A DNA stretch of 45,497 nt. Source: Campylobacterota bacterium. Lineage in GTDB: Bacteria > Campylobacterota > Campylobacteria > Campylobacterales > Sulfurimonadaceae. The notes beneath the pieces are model-generated. The model worked only from the letters and a program-made list of their open reading frames with translations. It made no database searches and was not told where the DNA came from. The translations under genes were made by a program, and so were the position numbers. Below, piece after piece: positions 15,734-22,311 of this stretch; positions within the stretch are counted from its first letter, which is position 1, and each line of letters opens with the position of its first letter. The stretch lies in contig JACXUD010000002.1 of assembly GCA_014764025.1 (NCBI GenBank), positions 1 through 45,497 of the forward strand. The letters are read 5' to 3'.

Positions 15734-15928
15734 ATCACTAATGACATCGAGGAGGTATCCAAAGATTTAGATATCGACAAAATCATCTACAAGGACTCTA
15801 TGGACCTATGGAGCTATTGGAGTAGAGAGACAAGCTATCGCTCACTGGCAAAGAATGGAGAAGAGCCTAAAGAGCTTGAAATAGCCATAGAAGTTGCGAA
15901 AATGCGTTTTTTGCCGCTTAAATTATAA
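15722..15928 (+). CDS. Small protein, 68 aa (or 42 aa from an internal start)
   Basis: The frame reads MRYIITNDIEEVSKDLDIDK from 15722, but that ATG lies within the -10/operator and has no ribosome-binding site. An internal ATG at 15800 (MDLWSYWSRETSYRSLAK) has AAGGA four bases upstream and fits the predicted transcript start, giving 42 aa. Both are listed because the longer frame looks protein-like throughout. Acidic and soluble, family unknown. It precedes the methylase-like gene by 10 bp and is probably co-transcribed with it. Confidence 0.5.
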   Translation: MRYIITNDIEEVSKDLDIDKIIYKDSMDLWSYWSRETSYRSLAKNGEEPKELEIAIEVAKMRFLPLKL

Positions 15929-15938
15929 AAGGAATACT

Positions 15939-16622
15939 ATGAGATACGACGAAGCCAAAAAAGCGTTTATAAAGGATTTAGAGAGTTTTGCATATAAACA
16001 CAGAGGTTATGATGTGTTTGGGGATTTTGTGGAAATGGCTGCGATCAGTCTTTATCAGCCTTTCCGACAAAGCGAGAAGCTAGAGAAGAGGTATCTTGAT
16101 ATAGTTGGAAAATACACCAAAGAAGAGTCTAAGATTTTCGGGAAACTTCTGAGATATGTAGTAGAGGGTTTGACGGACAAATTTGGGGACTTCTTGGGTG
16201 AGTGCTATATGGATAAAGAGTTCGGAAACAAGCATCAAGGGCAATTCTTTACCCCTTATACGATCTCAAAATTCATGGCAGCTCTTTCCGTTGGGAGTAT
16301 TGACACTATGGAAAACAAGAGGATCTCTGAGCCGGCAGCAGGGTCGGGAGGTATGATTATTGCCATAGCCGATCACTTGCAAGAAAATGGGATCAATTAT
16401 CAGAAGATGATGGATGTTCAGGCCATTGACGTAAGCCCTCTCAGTTTTTATATGTGTTATATCCAGTTGAGTTTATTGCATATACCCGCAGAGTGCATTT
16501 GGGGGAACACTTTGAAAATGGATATCTTTGATACTTGGTACACTCCCGCATACCTTCTAAAAAAGTATGACCTTGAAACCCTAAAAACTACAAAGGTGGA
16601 AGAACTGGGAAAAGCCAGTTAA
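15939..16622 (+). CDS. N6-adenine methylase-like protein lacking the NPPY motif
   Basis: 227 aa from the ATG at 15939 (AAAGG ribosome-binding site). Residues 100-114 (QGQFFTPYTISKFMA) and 131-139 (EPAAGSGGM) match the SAM-binding region of type I HsdM / N6 DNA methylases, and QAIDVSPLSFYMC continues that fold. After IWGNTLKMDIFDTWYTPAY (187-205), where NPPY/F would be expected soon after, the protein ends without it. It therefore keeps the cofactor site but lacks the usual catalytic motif IV; short proteins of this style may be a plasmid/phage subfamily. No specificity or restriction subunit is adjacent. Function could be atypical methylation, regulation or degeneration. Confidence 0.75.
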   Translation: MRYDEAKKAFIKDLESFAYKHRGYDVFGDFVEMAAISLYQPFRQSEKLEKRYLDIVGKYTKEESKIFGKLLRYVVEGLTDKFGDFLGECYMDKEFGNKHQGQFFTPYTISKFMAALSVGSIDTMENKRISEPAAGSGGMIIAIADHLQENGINYQKMMDVQAIDVSPLSFYMCYIQLSLLHIPAECIWGNTLKMDIFDTWYTPAYLLKKYDLETLKTTKVEELGKAS

Positions 16623-16635
16623 GTCCACTTTTCCC
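16604..16635 (+). terminator. Alternative hairpins at the end of the methylase-like gene
   Basis: GGGAAAAG (16607-16614) can pair with CTTTTCCC (16628-16635). The overlapping AACTGG (16604-16609) can instead pair with CCAGTT (16615-16620). The two are mutually exclusive; no T-run follows. A weak terminator is likely. Confidence 0.4.
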
Positions 16636-16666
16636 GCCTCTAAAAAACTACCAAATTTCTTCTAAA

Positions 16667-16828
16667 ATGTCCTTCTTTATTCTCTATGAGGGAAAGGTGT
16701 GTACTTTTGGAAGTGCAGGTCAAGATTTTACGCCTGAATGGTTAGAAGAGAATATTTTAATGGATGCAGACGGTATCTTTTGCAAAAAATGTGTCAATGT
16801 TGCACGAAAACTTCTTAATAATTCTTAG
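16667..16828 (+). CDS. Small cysteine-containing protein, 53 aa
   Basis: The sequence starts MSFFILYEGKVCTFGSAGQD and ends with FCKKCVNVARKLLNNS. A C-x2-C pair near the C-terminus and another Cys at residue 12 hint at a small metal-binding or redox protein. No strong ribosome-binding site is visible. It converges on the EAL gene with a 4-bp overlap of stop codons. Family unknown. Confidence 0.5.
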   Translation: MSFFILYEGKVCTFGSAGQDFTPEWLEENILMDADGIFCKKCVNVARKLLNNS

Positions 16829-17613
16829 ATCGCCTGACCTATGGGTGAGAGTGAACGCTCTTCATTCCACAATGCTAAGTCCTTTAGCAAATACCCCTGA
16901 ATAAAATTTATTCCCGCAAAGTTGGCACATTGCTTATGGATCAGCGTCTCTACGCCTTCAAGGATTATCTCCTTGCCGTACCTTTTGCACATTTCCGTAA
17001 ACCCTTTTAGGAATTCAAGCTGCTCATCATCTTCAGATGCCCGGTGCGTCAAGGAGACATCGATCTTGATAATATCCGATCTCATAAAAAGTACCGAAGA
17101 GAACAGAGAGTCGATTGAGAAGATGTCATCCAGTGCGATCCTGAAGCGTCCACTCAGGGAAGGGTTTTCTTTGAGCTTGTCGATAAATACCTTAGACCTT
17201 TCTATTTCCTTATGGGATTTTGACTCTTTGATCTCCAATACGATATTGTCATGCTTTCCTATGAAGCTTTCCCAATGTGCGATATGTTCGTCCTTTGTAA
17301 TGTGGCAAGGGTTGAGGTTTAGGAAAAGAGGCGTGTTGTGAGGACGGTGTTTTACCTGATGCGATTTTGTAAGCATTTCAAGCCGATGGTACTCATCGCT
17401 ATCTTTCTCAAATAACGAGAAAAAGAACTCTGGAGAGAACAGTTTTCCTTCATATTCAAATCTCGCTAGGGCTTCGTTCCCTATAAGAATAGAGGAGCCG
17501 AGATCGACAATAGGCTGATATTCGGTTCGTATAGAAACATTCTTGATCACCTCATCAAGAGGCAGAAGCTCAAGCTTCTTTATGTCCTGGCGTGTTGCTG
17601 TACCTAGCTTCAT
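16825..17613 (-). CDS. EAL-domain cyclic-di-GMP phosphodiesterase
   Basis: 262 aa, start at the ATG at 17613 with AAGGA six bases upstream; a TTG seven codons earlier is not needed. It is a stand-alone EAL domain: EAL at 47-49 (GNEALAR), N99 (FLNLNP), E127 (VLEIKES), D162-D163 (ALDD), K183 (IIKID), E219-E222 (EGVE) and QGYLL at 239-243. All the metal and general-base positions of active EAL enzymes appear kept, though DDFG reads DDIF. It would hydrolyse c-di-GMP to pGpG, favouring the motile state or altering surface and pilus behaviour of the host. No sensor or GGDEF domain is attached. Confidence 0.88.
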   Translation of the reverse strand: MKLGTATRQDIKKLELLPLDEVIKNVSIRTEYQPIVDLGSSILIGNEALARFEYEGKLFSPEFFFSLFEKDSDEYHRLEMLTKSHQVKHRPHNTPLFLNLNPCHITKDEHIAHWESFIGKHDNIVLEIKESKSHKEIERSKVFIDKLKENPSLSGRFRIALDDIFSIDSLFSSVLFMRSDIIKIDVSLTHRASEDDEQLEFLKGFTEMCKRYGKEIILEGVETLIHKQCANFAGINFIQGYLLKDLALWNEERSLSPIGQAI

Positions 17614-17763
17614 TATTTTCCTTGTGTTTCCCAACTAAAACGTCAATTTTATCAAATAAAAAGTTCTCTCAAAAGATTTTCTTAAACTCTTTCGGTTTTT
17701 CCCATTTTTTAGCCTAAATAGTGCAAAATAATTCAAAATAAATTTATCTTTTATATTATTTAT

Positions 17764-17781
17764 GATATAACGAGGTATATC
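17764..17781 (+). promoter_or_regulatory. Operator GATATA-N6-TATATC before the zinc-ribbon/nuclease pair
   Basis: A perfect palindrome overlapping TATAAC (17766-17771) and followed by AAGAAAAGGGAA. The -35 (TTTATC, 17743-17748) is poor. It controls the 17799 gene and, by overlap, the secreted nuclease. Confidence 0.7.
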
Positions 17782-17798
17782 AAGAAAAGGGAATAATC

Positions 17799-18107
17799 AT
17801 GGAATTCAAGACACCAAGATATCTAAAAGAGTACGAGTGCGTATGCGGAGAAAAATGGAATGATGTGTGGGATTGTGAATGTAACGATCACTGTCCTGAG
17901 TGCAACAAAGAGATAGAACCTCAAAGTTCTCAAGTGATCTCCGTAATGTATTGTCCTGAGTGTGGAAACCATGATAATGATGGCCACAATAGCGAGCATG
18001 ATCCTTGTGTATGCTGCGGAAGTGAAACAGAATGGAAAATATTTAACGGAAGCCATGAGGCTTATGATCTGTTTGCGGAGAAAAACTTCCCAAAGGATAG
18101 AAAATGA
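17799..18107 (+). CDS. Cysteine-rich zinc-ribbon protein, 102 aa
   Basis: Several Cys pairs are visible: CVCG (14-17), CEC (27-29), CPEC (33-36), CPEC (53-56) and CVCC (71-74). This suggests two or more zinc ribbons. There is no signal peptide. Its stop overlaps the ATG of the nuclease gene (ATGA), so the two are translationally coupled. It could be an inhibitor or helper of the nuclease, or a nucleic-acid-binding regulator; neither is shown. Confidence 0.7.
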   Translation: MEFKTPRYLKEYECVCGEKWNDVWDCECNDHCPECNKEIEPQSSQVISVMYCPECGNHDNDGHNSEHDPCVCCGSETEWKIFNGSHEAYDLFAEKNFPKDRK

Positions 18108-19066
18108 AGAAGATCACGTTAGTTGGAATTATATGTGCGGCGATTTTCTCCAATGGAGCAGAGATTGAATTCAAAGAAAAACTAAAGTCGTTTAAAGAAG
18201 AGTATTCTCATAAGTACCGAGAGTTTGTGACGGAGCTTAAAAGTAACGCCGAAGATATCTCTTCAGAGTATTTTACTAAAGAGGAAACCTCATCAAGCGG
18301 AAGCTCTCCGATAAACCTAAAAAACATCAAGAGAAAAAGCGAAGAGATACTTACCGATATCTCTCATAATTTTATGCCGGAAAAAGAAGAGACTGCCCAA
18401 AGCAGAACGGGTCGTATTTCTGAAAATAAGAGAAGACTACACTTTCCGATTAATGAAAGATTGCTTCTCTCTAAAACGGGATGTAGAAAATATGGTGATC
18501 AGCTTGTGGACAAAAAATACTACAAAGCTTGTTATAACTATGACTACAAGGCTTCGATCTTTGTCGGTTATGAGCTTGACGGTGCATTGGTCAATGAGTT
18601 AAACATAGGAGAAAGACCAAAGTTCTATTCAGAGCCGATGATCCCTCGAAGATATCAGGCAAATTACGGGGACTGGTCAAATACCGGATATGACAGAGGA
18701 CACGCTGCACCCGACGCTTCAATGGACTTTTCCAAAGAAGCACAGAACAGCACCTATTCCCTGGTAAACATTTGGGCTCAAGCGGCGATGGTCAATCGTA
18801 AGACATGGATCAAAGCGGAGAAGTATTCAAGATATGTTGCGGTGAAGCTTGGAAGATTAAAAGTATTGGATATTGCAGTGTTTCCTCAAAAGCCGATCAG
18901 GATAGGAAGAGGCAAGGTAGCAGTGCCATACGCTTTTTATAAAGTGCTTTACAATGATGAGCAGAACTTCAGAAGATGTTTTTATTATGAGAACGATAAG
19001 AACGTCAATGTCTCAGCAGATAAGCTCAAGGGGCATATCATAGAATGTAGCGAGGTGACGTTTTAG
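18104..19066 (+). CDS. Secreted DNA/RNA non-specific endonuclease (DRGH type)
   Basis: 320 aa. A signal peptide covers residues 1-19 (MKKITLVGIICAAIFSNGA). A charged, poorly conserved region to about 105 precedes the nuclease domain. The active-site motif DRGH is at 197-200 (YDRGHAAPDA), followed by the conserved asparagine/glutamine pattern N222, Q226 and N231 (LVNIWAQAAMVNRKTW), as in Serratia-type/NUC1 enzymes. Such enzymes use the His as base and the Asn to hold magnesium. Outside the cytoplasm it could degrade foreign DNA, process DNA at the cell surface or attack competitors. The coupled zinc-ribbon gene precedes it. Confidence 0.87.
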   Translation: MKKITLVGIICAAIFSNGAEIEFKEKLKSFKEEYSHKYREFVTELKSNAEDISSEYFTKEETSSSGSSPINLKNIKRKSEEILTDISHNFMPEKEETAQSRTGRISENKRRLHFPINERLLLSKTGCRKYGDQLVDKKYYKACYNYDYKASIFVGYELDGALVNELNIGERPKFYSEPMIPRRYQANYGDWSNTGYDRGHAAPDASMDFSKEAQNSTYSLVNIWAQAAMVNRKTWIKAEKYSRYVAVKLGRLKVLDIAVFPQKPIRIGRGKVAVPYAFYKVLYNDEQNFRRCFYYENDKNVNVSADKLKGHIIECSEVTF

Positions 19067-19069
19067 AGT

Positions 19070-19101
19070 ATAGGGTAAAGGCTAGTAGCCGTTTTCCCTA
19101 T
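19070..19101 (+). terminator. Strong hairpin just after the nuclease gene
   Basis: ATAGGG-t-AAA-(g)GGCTA pairs with TAGCC-gTTT-t-CCCTAT; it starts four bases after the stop codon. No T-run follows. Its right arm runs into a TATAAT (19099-19104), so it may instead be part of the promoter region of the structured stretch that follows. Confidence 0.45.
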
Positions 19102-19324
19102 AATTGCGGAGCGTTTCTGTTTCTCGGAAGATGTAGTGACTCACTATAAAGATATGTGGCCTACCGAGAAATAGAAACCGAAGATGTGCTACGGGGCCTT
19201 CAAGTATCTCGAAAGTATCTCGAAAGTATCAGGCAACCGAATCTACAGATGAGGTTAGCTTATGCTATGGGAATAGATACGCCACCCGAACAAAAATAAA
19301 ATCCTAAACTATTTTGGATTTTTT
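19099..19324 (+). ncRNA. Possible structured RNA with its own promoter and terminator
   Basis: The 325 bp between the nuclease and thyX (19067-19391) hold no clear gene. A TATAAT box (19099-19104) is followed by GTTTC-tg-TTTCTCGG (19112-19126), which pairs with CCGAGAAA-ta-GAAAC (19164-19178). Inside lies TAGTG-act-CACTA. Then come repeats of AAAGTATCTCG (about 19203-19230) and finally a true terminator, AAAATCC-N11-GGATTTT plus T's (19298-19324). That is the outline of a small RNA of about 200 nt. A competing reading is a decayed gene: after a TAA at 19147, one frame stays open to 19299 and reads like protein (EDVLRGLQVSRKYLESIRQP). Confidence 0.4.
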
Positions 19325-19391
19325 AGAAAACTGCACTACCTCACTTTTTGATATCCGCTATCATACTAACAATACACTAAAGGAAAACACG

Positions 19392-20219
19392 ATGCTTTCT
19401 TACAAAAAACCAAAAGTCACCCTACTTCAGGAGTCCGGGTTAGGAGTTGCGGAGATCGCAGCGAGAACTTGCTATGACAGTTTTGAGAATTCAGAGAACG
19501 ACTGTATCAGGAACTATAAAGAGGATTTTGATAGGGATGCGATCAATTCCATCGAGGACTCAGAGCTTCTTGCTAATCTTGCATGGGTACATCATCATCA
19601 TTCTATCTTGGAACACGCAACACTGAGCTTTTTGGTTGAGGGAATAAGCAGGGGAGTGCTTCAGGAACACGCAAGGCATCGCATTCAGGCAATTTCGTGC
19701 CGAAGCACAAGATACACAATGTCATCGGTATTAAATGCTTTTGCGGCCTCTATGAAATGTACCAATGAGTTAGTGTTTTTTATCAATAAGATCATGGAGC
19801 TTGATATGTTTGTCGTTGATGAAGAGGAATATCTCTTTCTTGAGATTGAGTGTCTATTCAATAAGCTCAAGTATCATAGGCACAAGTACGAAGAGGATAG
19901 TGATTTTCTCAAAGAGATCATAGCAGCTTCTTCACTTGGTTATATGGACGAGTTGGGCGATAACCCGGAAGCTCTTTACCAGGCACTACAAAACGGGAAG
20001 AGGAAAAGAAACGTCGGAGACAAATTTAAACATATCGTGACCGATAACTGGAAGGTAGATATGGTGGTCACTTTCAATATCCGAAGTTTAAAAAATTACT
20101 TTGATCTTCGTGATTCAGGAGCAGCATGGTTTCAGATCCAGTGGCTCGCTCAAGCCATAAAAGAAGCAACACCTATGAAGTATCTAAAGCTCATCGATAA
20201 AAAGTACAAGGATATTTAG
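19392..20219 (+). CDS. thyX: Flavin-dependent thymidylate synthase (ThyX)
   Basis: 275 aa from the ATG at 19392, seven bases after AGGA; a longer start lacks a ribosome-binding site. The family signature RHR-x7-S is present at 95-105 and reads on to RY at 107-108 (RHRIQAISCRSTRY). It departs from the usual RHRxxSxNExSxRY in the middle (S, N and E become A, S and C). LEHATLSFLVEGISRGVLQE before it and RSLKNYFDLR near the C-terminus also fit. ThyX makes dTMP from dUMP using FAD, NADPH and methylene-tetrahydrofolate. Carriage on a plasmid may raise thymidylate supply or match a host lacking thyA, as phages often do. A terminator follows. Confidence 0.85.
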   Translation: MLSYKKPKVTLLQESGLGVAEIAARTCYDSFENSENDCIRNYKEDFDRDAINSIEDSELLANLAWVHHHHSILEHATLSFLVEGISRGVLQEHARHRIQAISCRSTRYTMSSVLNAFAASMKCTNELVFFINKIMELDMFVVDEEEYLFLEIECLFNKLKYHRHKYEEDSDFLKEIIAASSLGYMDELGDNPEALYQALQNGKRKRNVGDKFKHIVTDNWKVDMVVTFNIRSLKNYFDLRDSGAAWFQIQWLAQAIKEATPMKYLKLIDKKYKDI

Positions 20220-20225
20220 CTTTTA

Positions 20226-20245
20226 TGGCAGAGGTTTCTCTGCCA
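20226..20245 (+). terminator. Terminator after thyX
   Basis: TGGCAGAG (20226-20233), loop GTTT, CTCTGCCA (20238-20245), a perfect 8-bp stem followed 12 bases later by TTTTTT. Likely intrinsic terminator. Confidence 0.6.
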
Positions 20246-20277
20246 AACTCTTGATATTTTTTCTCAAAACCGAAAAA

Positions 20278-20392
20278 TACGTTAAAATACGTTTAAGTTT
20301 CAACGAGAAATTACCCCATATTACTCTCATTTATCTACATTGTGTTTTATTCATAGGATACTTTCACGTTCATGTCACGTTCATGTCACGTT
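20278..20392 (+). repeat. YACGTT direct repeats upstream of the 20515 gene
   Basis: TACGTT occurs at 20278 and 20288 (10-bp step), and CACGTT at 20365, 20376 and 20387 (11-bp steps, inside a tandem ACGTTCATGTC). The helical phasing suggests binding sites for a regulator of the gene at 20515. A TATAAT-type box follows at 20411-20416. The rest of 20220-20514 holds no convincing gene. Confidence 0.45.
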
Positions 20393-20514
20393 GTGAGTAT
20401 CAAAATGGTATAATTACACATACTGATGGACACAAAGAAAAAGAAATGTTGGGAGACAAATAAGCTTTTAATAGGCTCTTGGAATCAGAAGAGTCACCAA
20501 ATAAGGATGTGTTA

Positions 20515-20922
20515 ATGAAAAGATATTACACAAAAGATCTCCGCACCGGAAGATGGGTGTGTTTAGGTATTCACAAGAACAAAGAGGGAGCAGAGGAGTA
20601 TTCTGAAGCTCTAGGCATCGAGCATGATGTAATCCGTGATGAAGAAGACCAGTTTGGATATATAGAAAAGATCTCTGAAGTTCTTGGAAGAGATAAGGCC
20701 GGAAGTATTCCCGAAGCTTTTGACTATGTTTATAAGCTCGATCTCGAAACGGCAGAAAAGGTAATCAATAGATATCGTTTCTCTGAAGATACAAAAGATC
20801 ATTCTTTGTTTTATGTGGATGAAGAAAACAAAATTGTGATGAGGTTTGATAAAGAGAGTTCTCTACTTTTTTCACAACTTCCAAAAAATAAAATCCGTGT
20901 AAACGGAAATACTCTCCAATAG
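20515..20922 (+). CDS. Hypothetical acidic protein, 135 aa
   Basis: Start at the ATG at 20515 (MKRYYTKDLRTGRWVCLGIH) behind AAGGAT; a TTG 12 codons earlier is possible but lacks a site. The N-terminal 30 residues resemble a small beta-hairpin module, and the rest is acidic and alpha/beta (YKLDLETAEKVINRYRF). No family recognised. The upstream TATAAT-like box and the phased YACGTT repeats suggest individual regulation. Confidence 0.6.
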   Translation: MKRYYTKDLRTGRWVCLGIHKNKEGAEEYSEALGIEHDVIRDEEDQFGYIEKISEVLGRDKAGSIPEAFDYVYKLDLETAEKVINRYRFSEDTKDHSLFYVDEENKIVMRFDKESSLLFSQLPKNKIRVNGNTLQ

Positions 20923-21014
20923 TCTTGTGTTTAGGAGAGCCTTATAAGGAGATAAATTATTCCTATAGACCTGATTATCCGAGAAGTGTATTTGTAGCAA
21001 CAAAGGAGTAGGGT
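20923..21014 (+). other. Gap with a possible 29-codon reading frame
   Basis: One frame from the TTG at 20925 encodes LCLGEPYKEINYSYRPDYPR and ends at a TAG at 21012. It looks protein-like but has no ribosome-binding site. It may be a small coupled peptide, the trace of a frameshift, or chance. Confidence 0.25.
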
Positions 21015-21284
21015 ATGGGACAGACAGTAAACGAAGACTTCATCCGTGCACATACCAGGAGAGGGAGACCCAATGAGTCTCAGGCGATTATCCTTGGGAT
21101 CGATCACGAAGCGACCATAGAGGATGGGTGAGAGAATCAGGTTTGCGGAAAAGTTATCACTAATGCTTCTGCGGAACTTTTCAAACTTCTTGATGGAGCA
21201 AAGTCTTCCAGTGTACAACAGAAGATCATTAACAAATTCAAAGAGGACAAAAAGCCACGTTTGTTTTAGTGGCTAAAGCGTAGA
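21015..21284 (+). pseudogene. Small gene interrupted by an in-frame TGA
   Basis: An ATG at 21015 with an excellent AAGGAG site opens a frame of 89 codons that looks coding throughout (MGQTVNEDFIRAHTRRGRPN..., then ENQVCGKVITNASAELFKLL...). It is broken by TGA at 21129-21131 (codon 39). There is no good restart downstream. The simplest reading is a nonsense mutation giving a 38-aa product. Programmed readthrough or a sequencing error is also possible. No SECIS-like hairpin was looked for in depth, and no selenoprotein family is recognised. Confidence 0.5.
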
Positions 21285-21323
21285 TAAACGATAAAGATAT
21301 TAAAATTTCAGAGAACTAAAAGG

Positions 21324-21509
21324 ATGGAGCTTATTAAGCAGATCATTTGCATGGCAGCTCTCATAATTGGGATCAATGTTTTTTGGTATAGTTTGTCTCT
21401 TATCGGGGCTTTCCCTTTTGACTGGAGACGGTCCTTGCCGATAGCCTTGACAGTAGCGATCCTGAATATGGCAGCGTCACAAAAGACCTATAGGGCTGAA
21501 CAAGCATAG
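21324..21509 (+). CDS. Small membrane protein, 61 aa
   Basis: Two hydrophobic segments (about 5-28 and 36-52) separated by FPFDWRRS, so a small two-helix inner-membrane protein. AAAAGG lies directly against the ATG, which is unusually close, so the true start could differ. No homology recognised. Confidence 0.5.
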   Translation: MELIKQIICMAALIIGINVFWYSLSLIGAFPFDWRRSLPIALTVAILNMAASQKTYRAEQA

Positions 21510-21515
21510 GCAAAT

Positions 21516-21701
21516 ATCCCCCAGTTGGGTGCAGGGCTCAGGGGGATGTATCATACTGCACCAAAAGGACGGGCATTCTTTAAATTTTCTTTTCTATGGT
21601 CGTTCAAAAACGGAACAAGCTCATTGAGAGTCAAAATCCGTTAGAAGTGGGAGGTGATATACCCGCTTCAGGCGTGGGAGGTGATATACCCACGCTTCCT
21701 A
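21516..21701 (+). ncRNA. Hairpin-rich stretch with tandem matching stem-loops
   Basis: The 325 bp between 21510 and 21834 hold no clear gene but several stems: ATCCCCC (21516-21522) with GGGGGAT (21541-21547); AACGGA (21609-21614) with TCCGTT (21637-21642); and two tandem hairpins. Hairpin A is GAAGTGGG (21644-21651) with CCCGCTTC (21662-21669). Hairpin B is GCGTGGG (21672-21678) with CCCACGC (21689-21695). Both loops are AGGTGATATA. The outer stems differ yet both still pair, as expected when selection acts on RNA structure. No promoter or terminator is obvious, so this may be an untranslated leader or a protein-binding RNA element. Confidence 0.5.
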
Positions 21702-21777
21702 ACATTTCCCCCAATTCAATCCAACTAAAAATTACTCAAAAATAATCCATAAAGCCTCTATTATTTTCTTATTTCTA

Positions 21778-21816
21778 TTGCAATAAATATGTATTTATGA
21801 TATAATATAGTATATC
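21778..21816 (+). promoter_or_regulatory. Promoter with GATATA-N6-TATATC operator (21835 gene)
   Basis: TTGCAA (21778-21783), N17, TATAAT (21801-21806); palindrome at 21799-21816, then AAGAAAAGGAA. About 50 bp from CTATTGCAATAAATATG to the leader are nearly identical to 22975-23028, so this promoter was duplicated. Confidence 0.8.
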
Positions 21817-21834
21817 AAGAAAAGGAAAGAAGAT

Positions 21835-22299
21835 ATGATTACACTGACAAAGTTCTTGACAAACTTGCGGGGAAATTCGCACCGAAAGTTCAAATCTTGG
21901 CGGAGGGCAAATAAAATGGCAGGGCATTTACCACTACTAAACGAAAACGGCGGCTGTAAGTTCTTTCACGATCTTGGCGACCTCACATACGGAGAGCTGT
22001 CTGCTGCGATCAATGAGATCAAGGAAGTATTTGGCGGCATGGCGAGAGCGATCACATTTATGTCTCCTTGGGACGAAACAAAAAGAGACGGCAGAAAGCA
22101 TATTGGGAAGCTCAGAAAGCTCCCGCACGTTTATGCGGCATTTACAGAGGAGGAAGAGGGTAGAAAAGAGGGCTCACTTGAGGCGTACATCTATTCCCCG
22201 AAACTTCTCAAGGATAAAAATTTTTTAGGAACATTCGAGGTGCATTATGTTGCTGAAATGAAGAGCGAGAAGATCGTTCAAATCTACTATGTGGCATAG
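21835..22299 (+). CDS. Hypothetical basic protein, 154 aa
   Basis: Starts MITLTKFLTNLRGNSHRKFK behind AAAAGGAAAG. The N-terminal 30 residues are very basic; the rest is a soluble alpha/beta domain (ITFMSPWDETKRDGRKHIGK, then SLEAYIYSPKLL and a final strand KIVQIYYVA). No family recognised. First gene of a run with the genes at 22312 and 22745, all with good ribosome-binding sites and short gaps. Confidence 0.65.
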   Translation: MITLTKFLTNLRGNSHRKFKSWRRANKMAGHLPLLNENGGCKFFHDLGDLTYGELSAAINEIKEVFGGMARAITFMSPWDETKRDGRKHIGKLRKLPHVYAAFTEEEEGRKEGSLEAYIYSPKLLKDKNFLGTFEVHYVAEMKSEKIVQIYYVA

Positions 22300-22311
22300 G
22301 AGGACGGAATT

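Noticed and set aside
20251-20463. Open frame of 70 codons upstream of the 20515 gene
   Set aside because: It starts in A/T-rich DNA next to the thyX terminator, has no ribosome-binding site, contains the tandem ACGTTCATGTC repeats and has an unlikely mix of residues. Better read as a regulatory region.
21129-21131. TGA as a selenocysteine codon
   Set aside because: There is no known selenoprotein context and no downstream structure clearly seen; a nonsense mutation is simpler.
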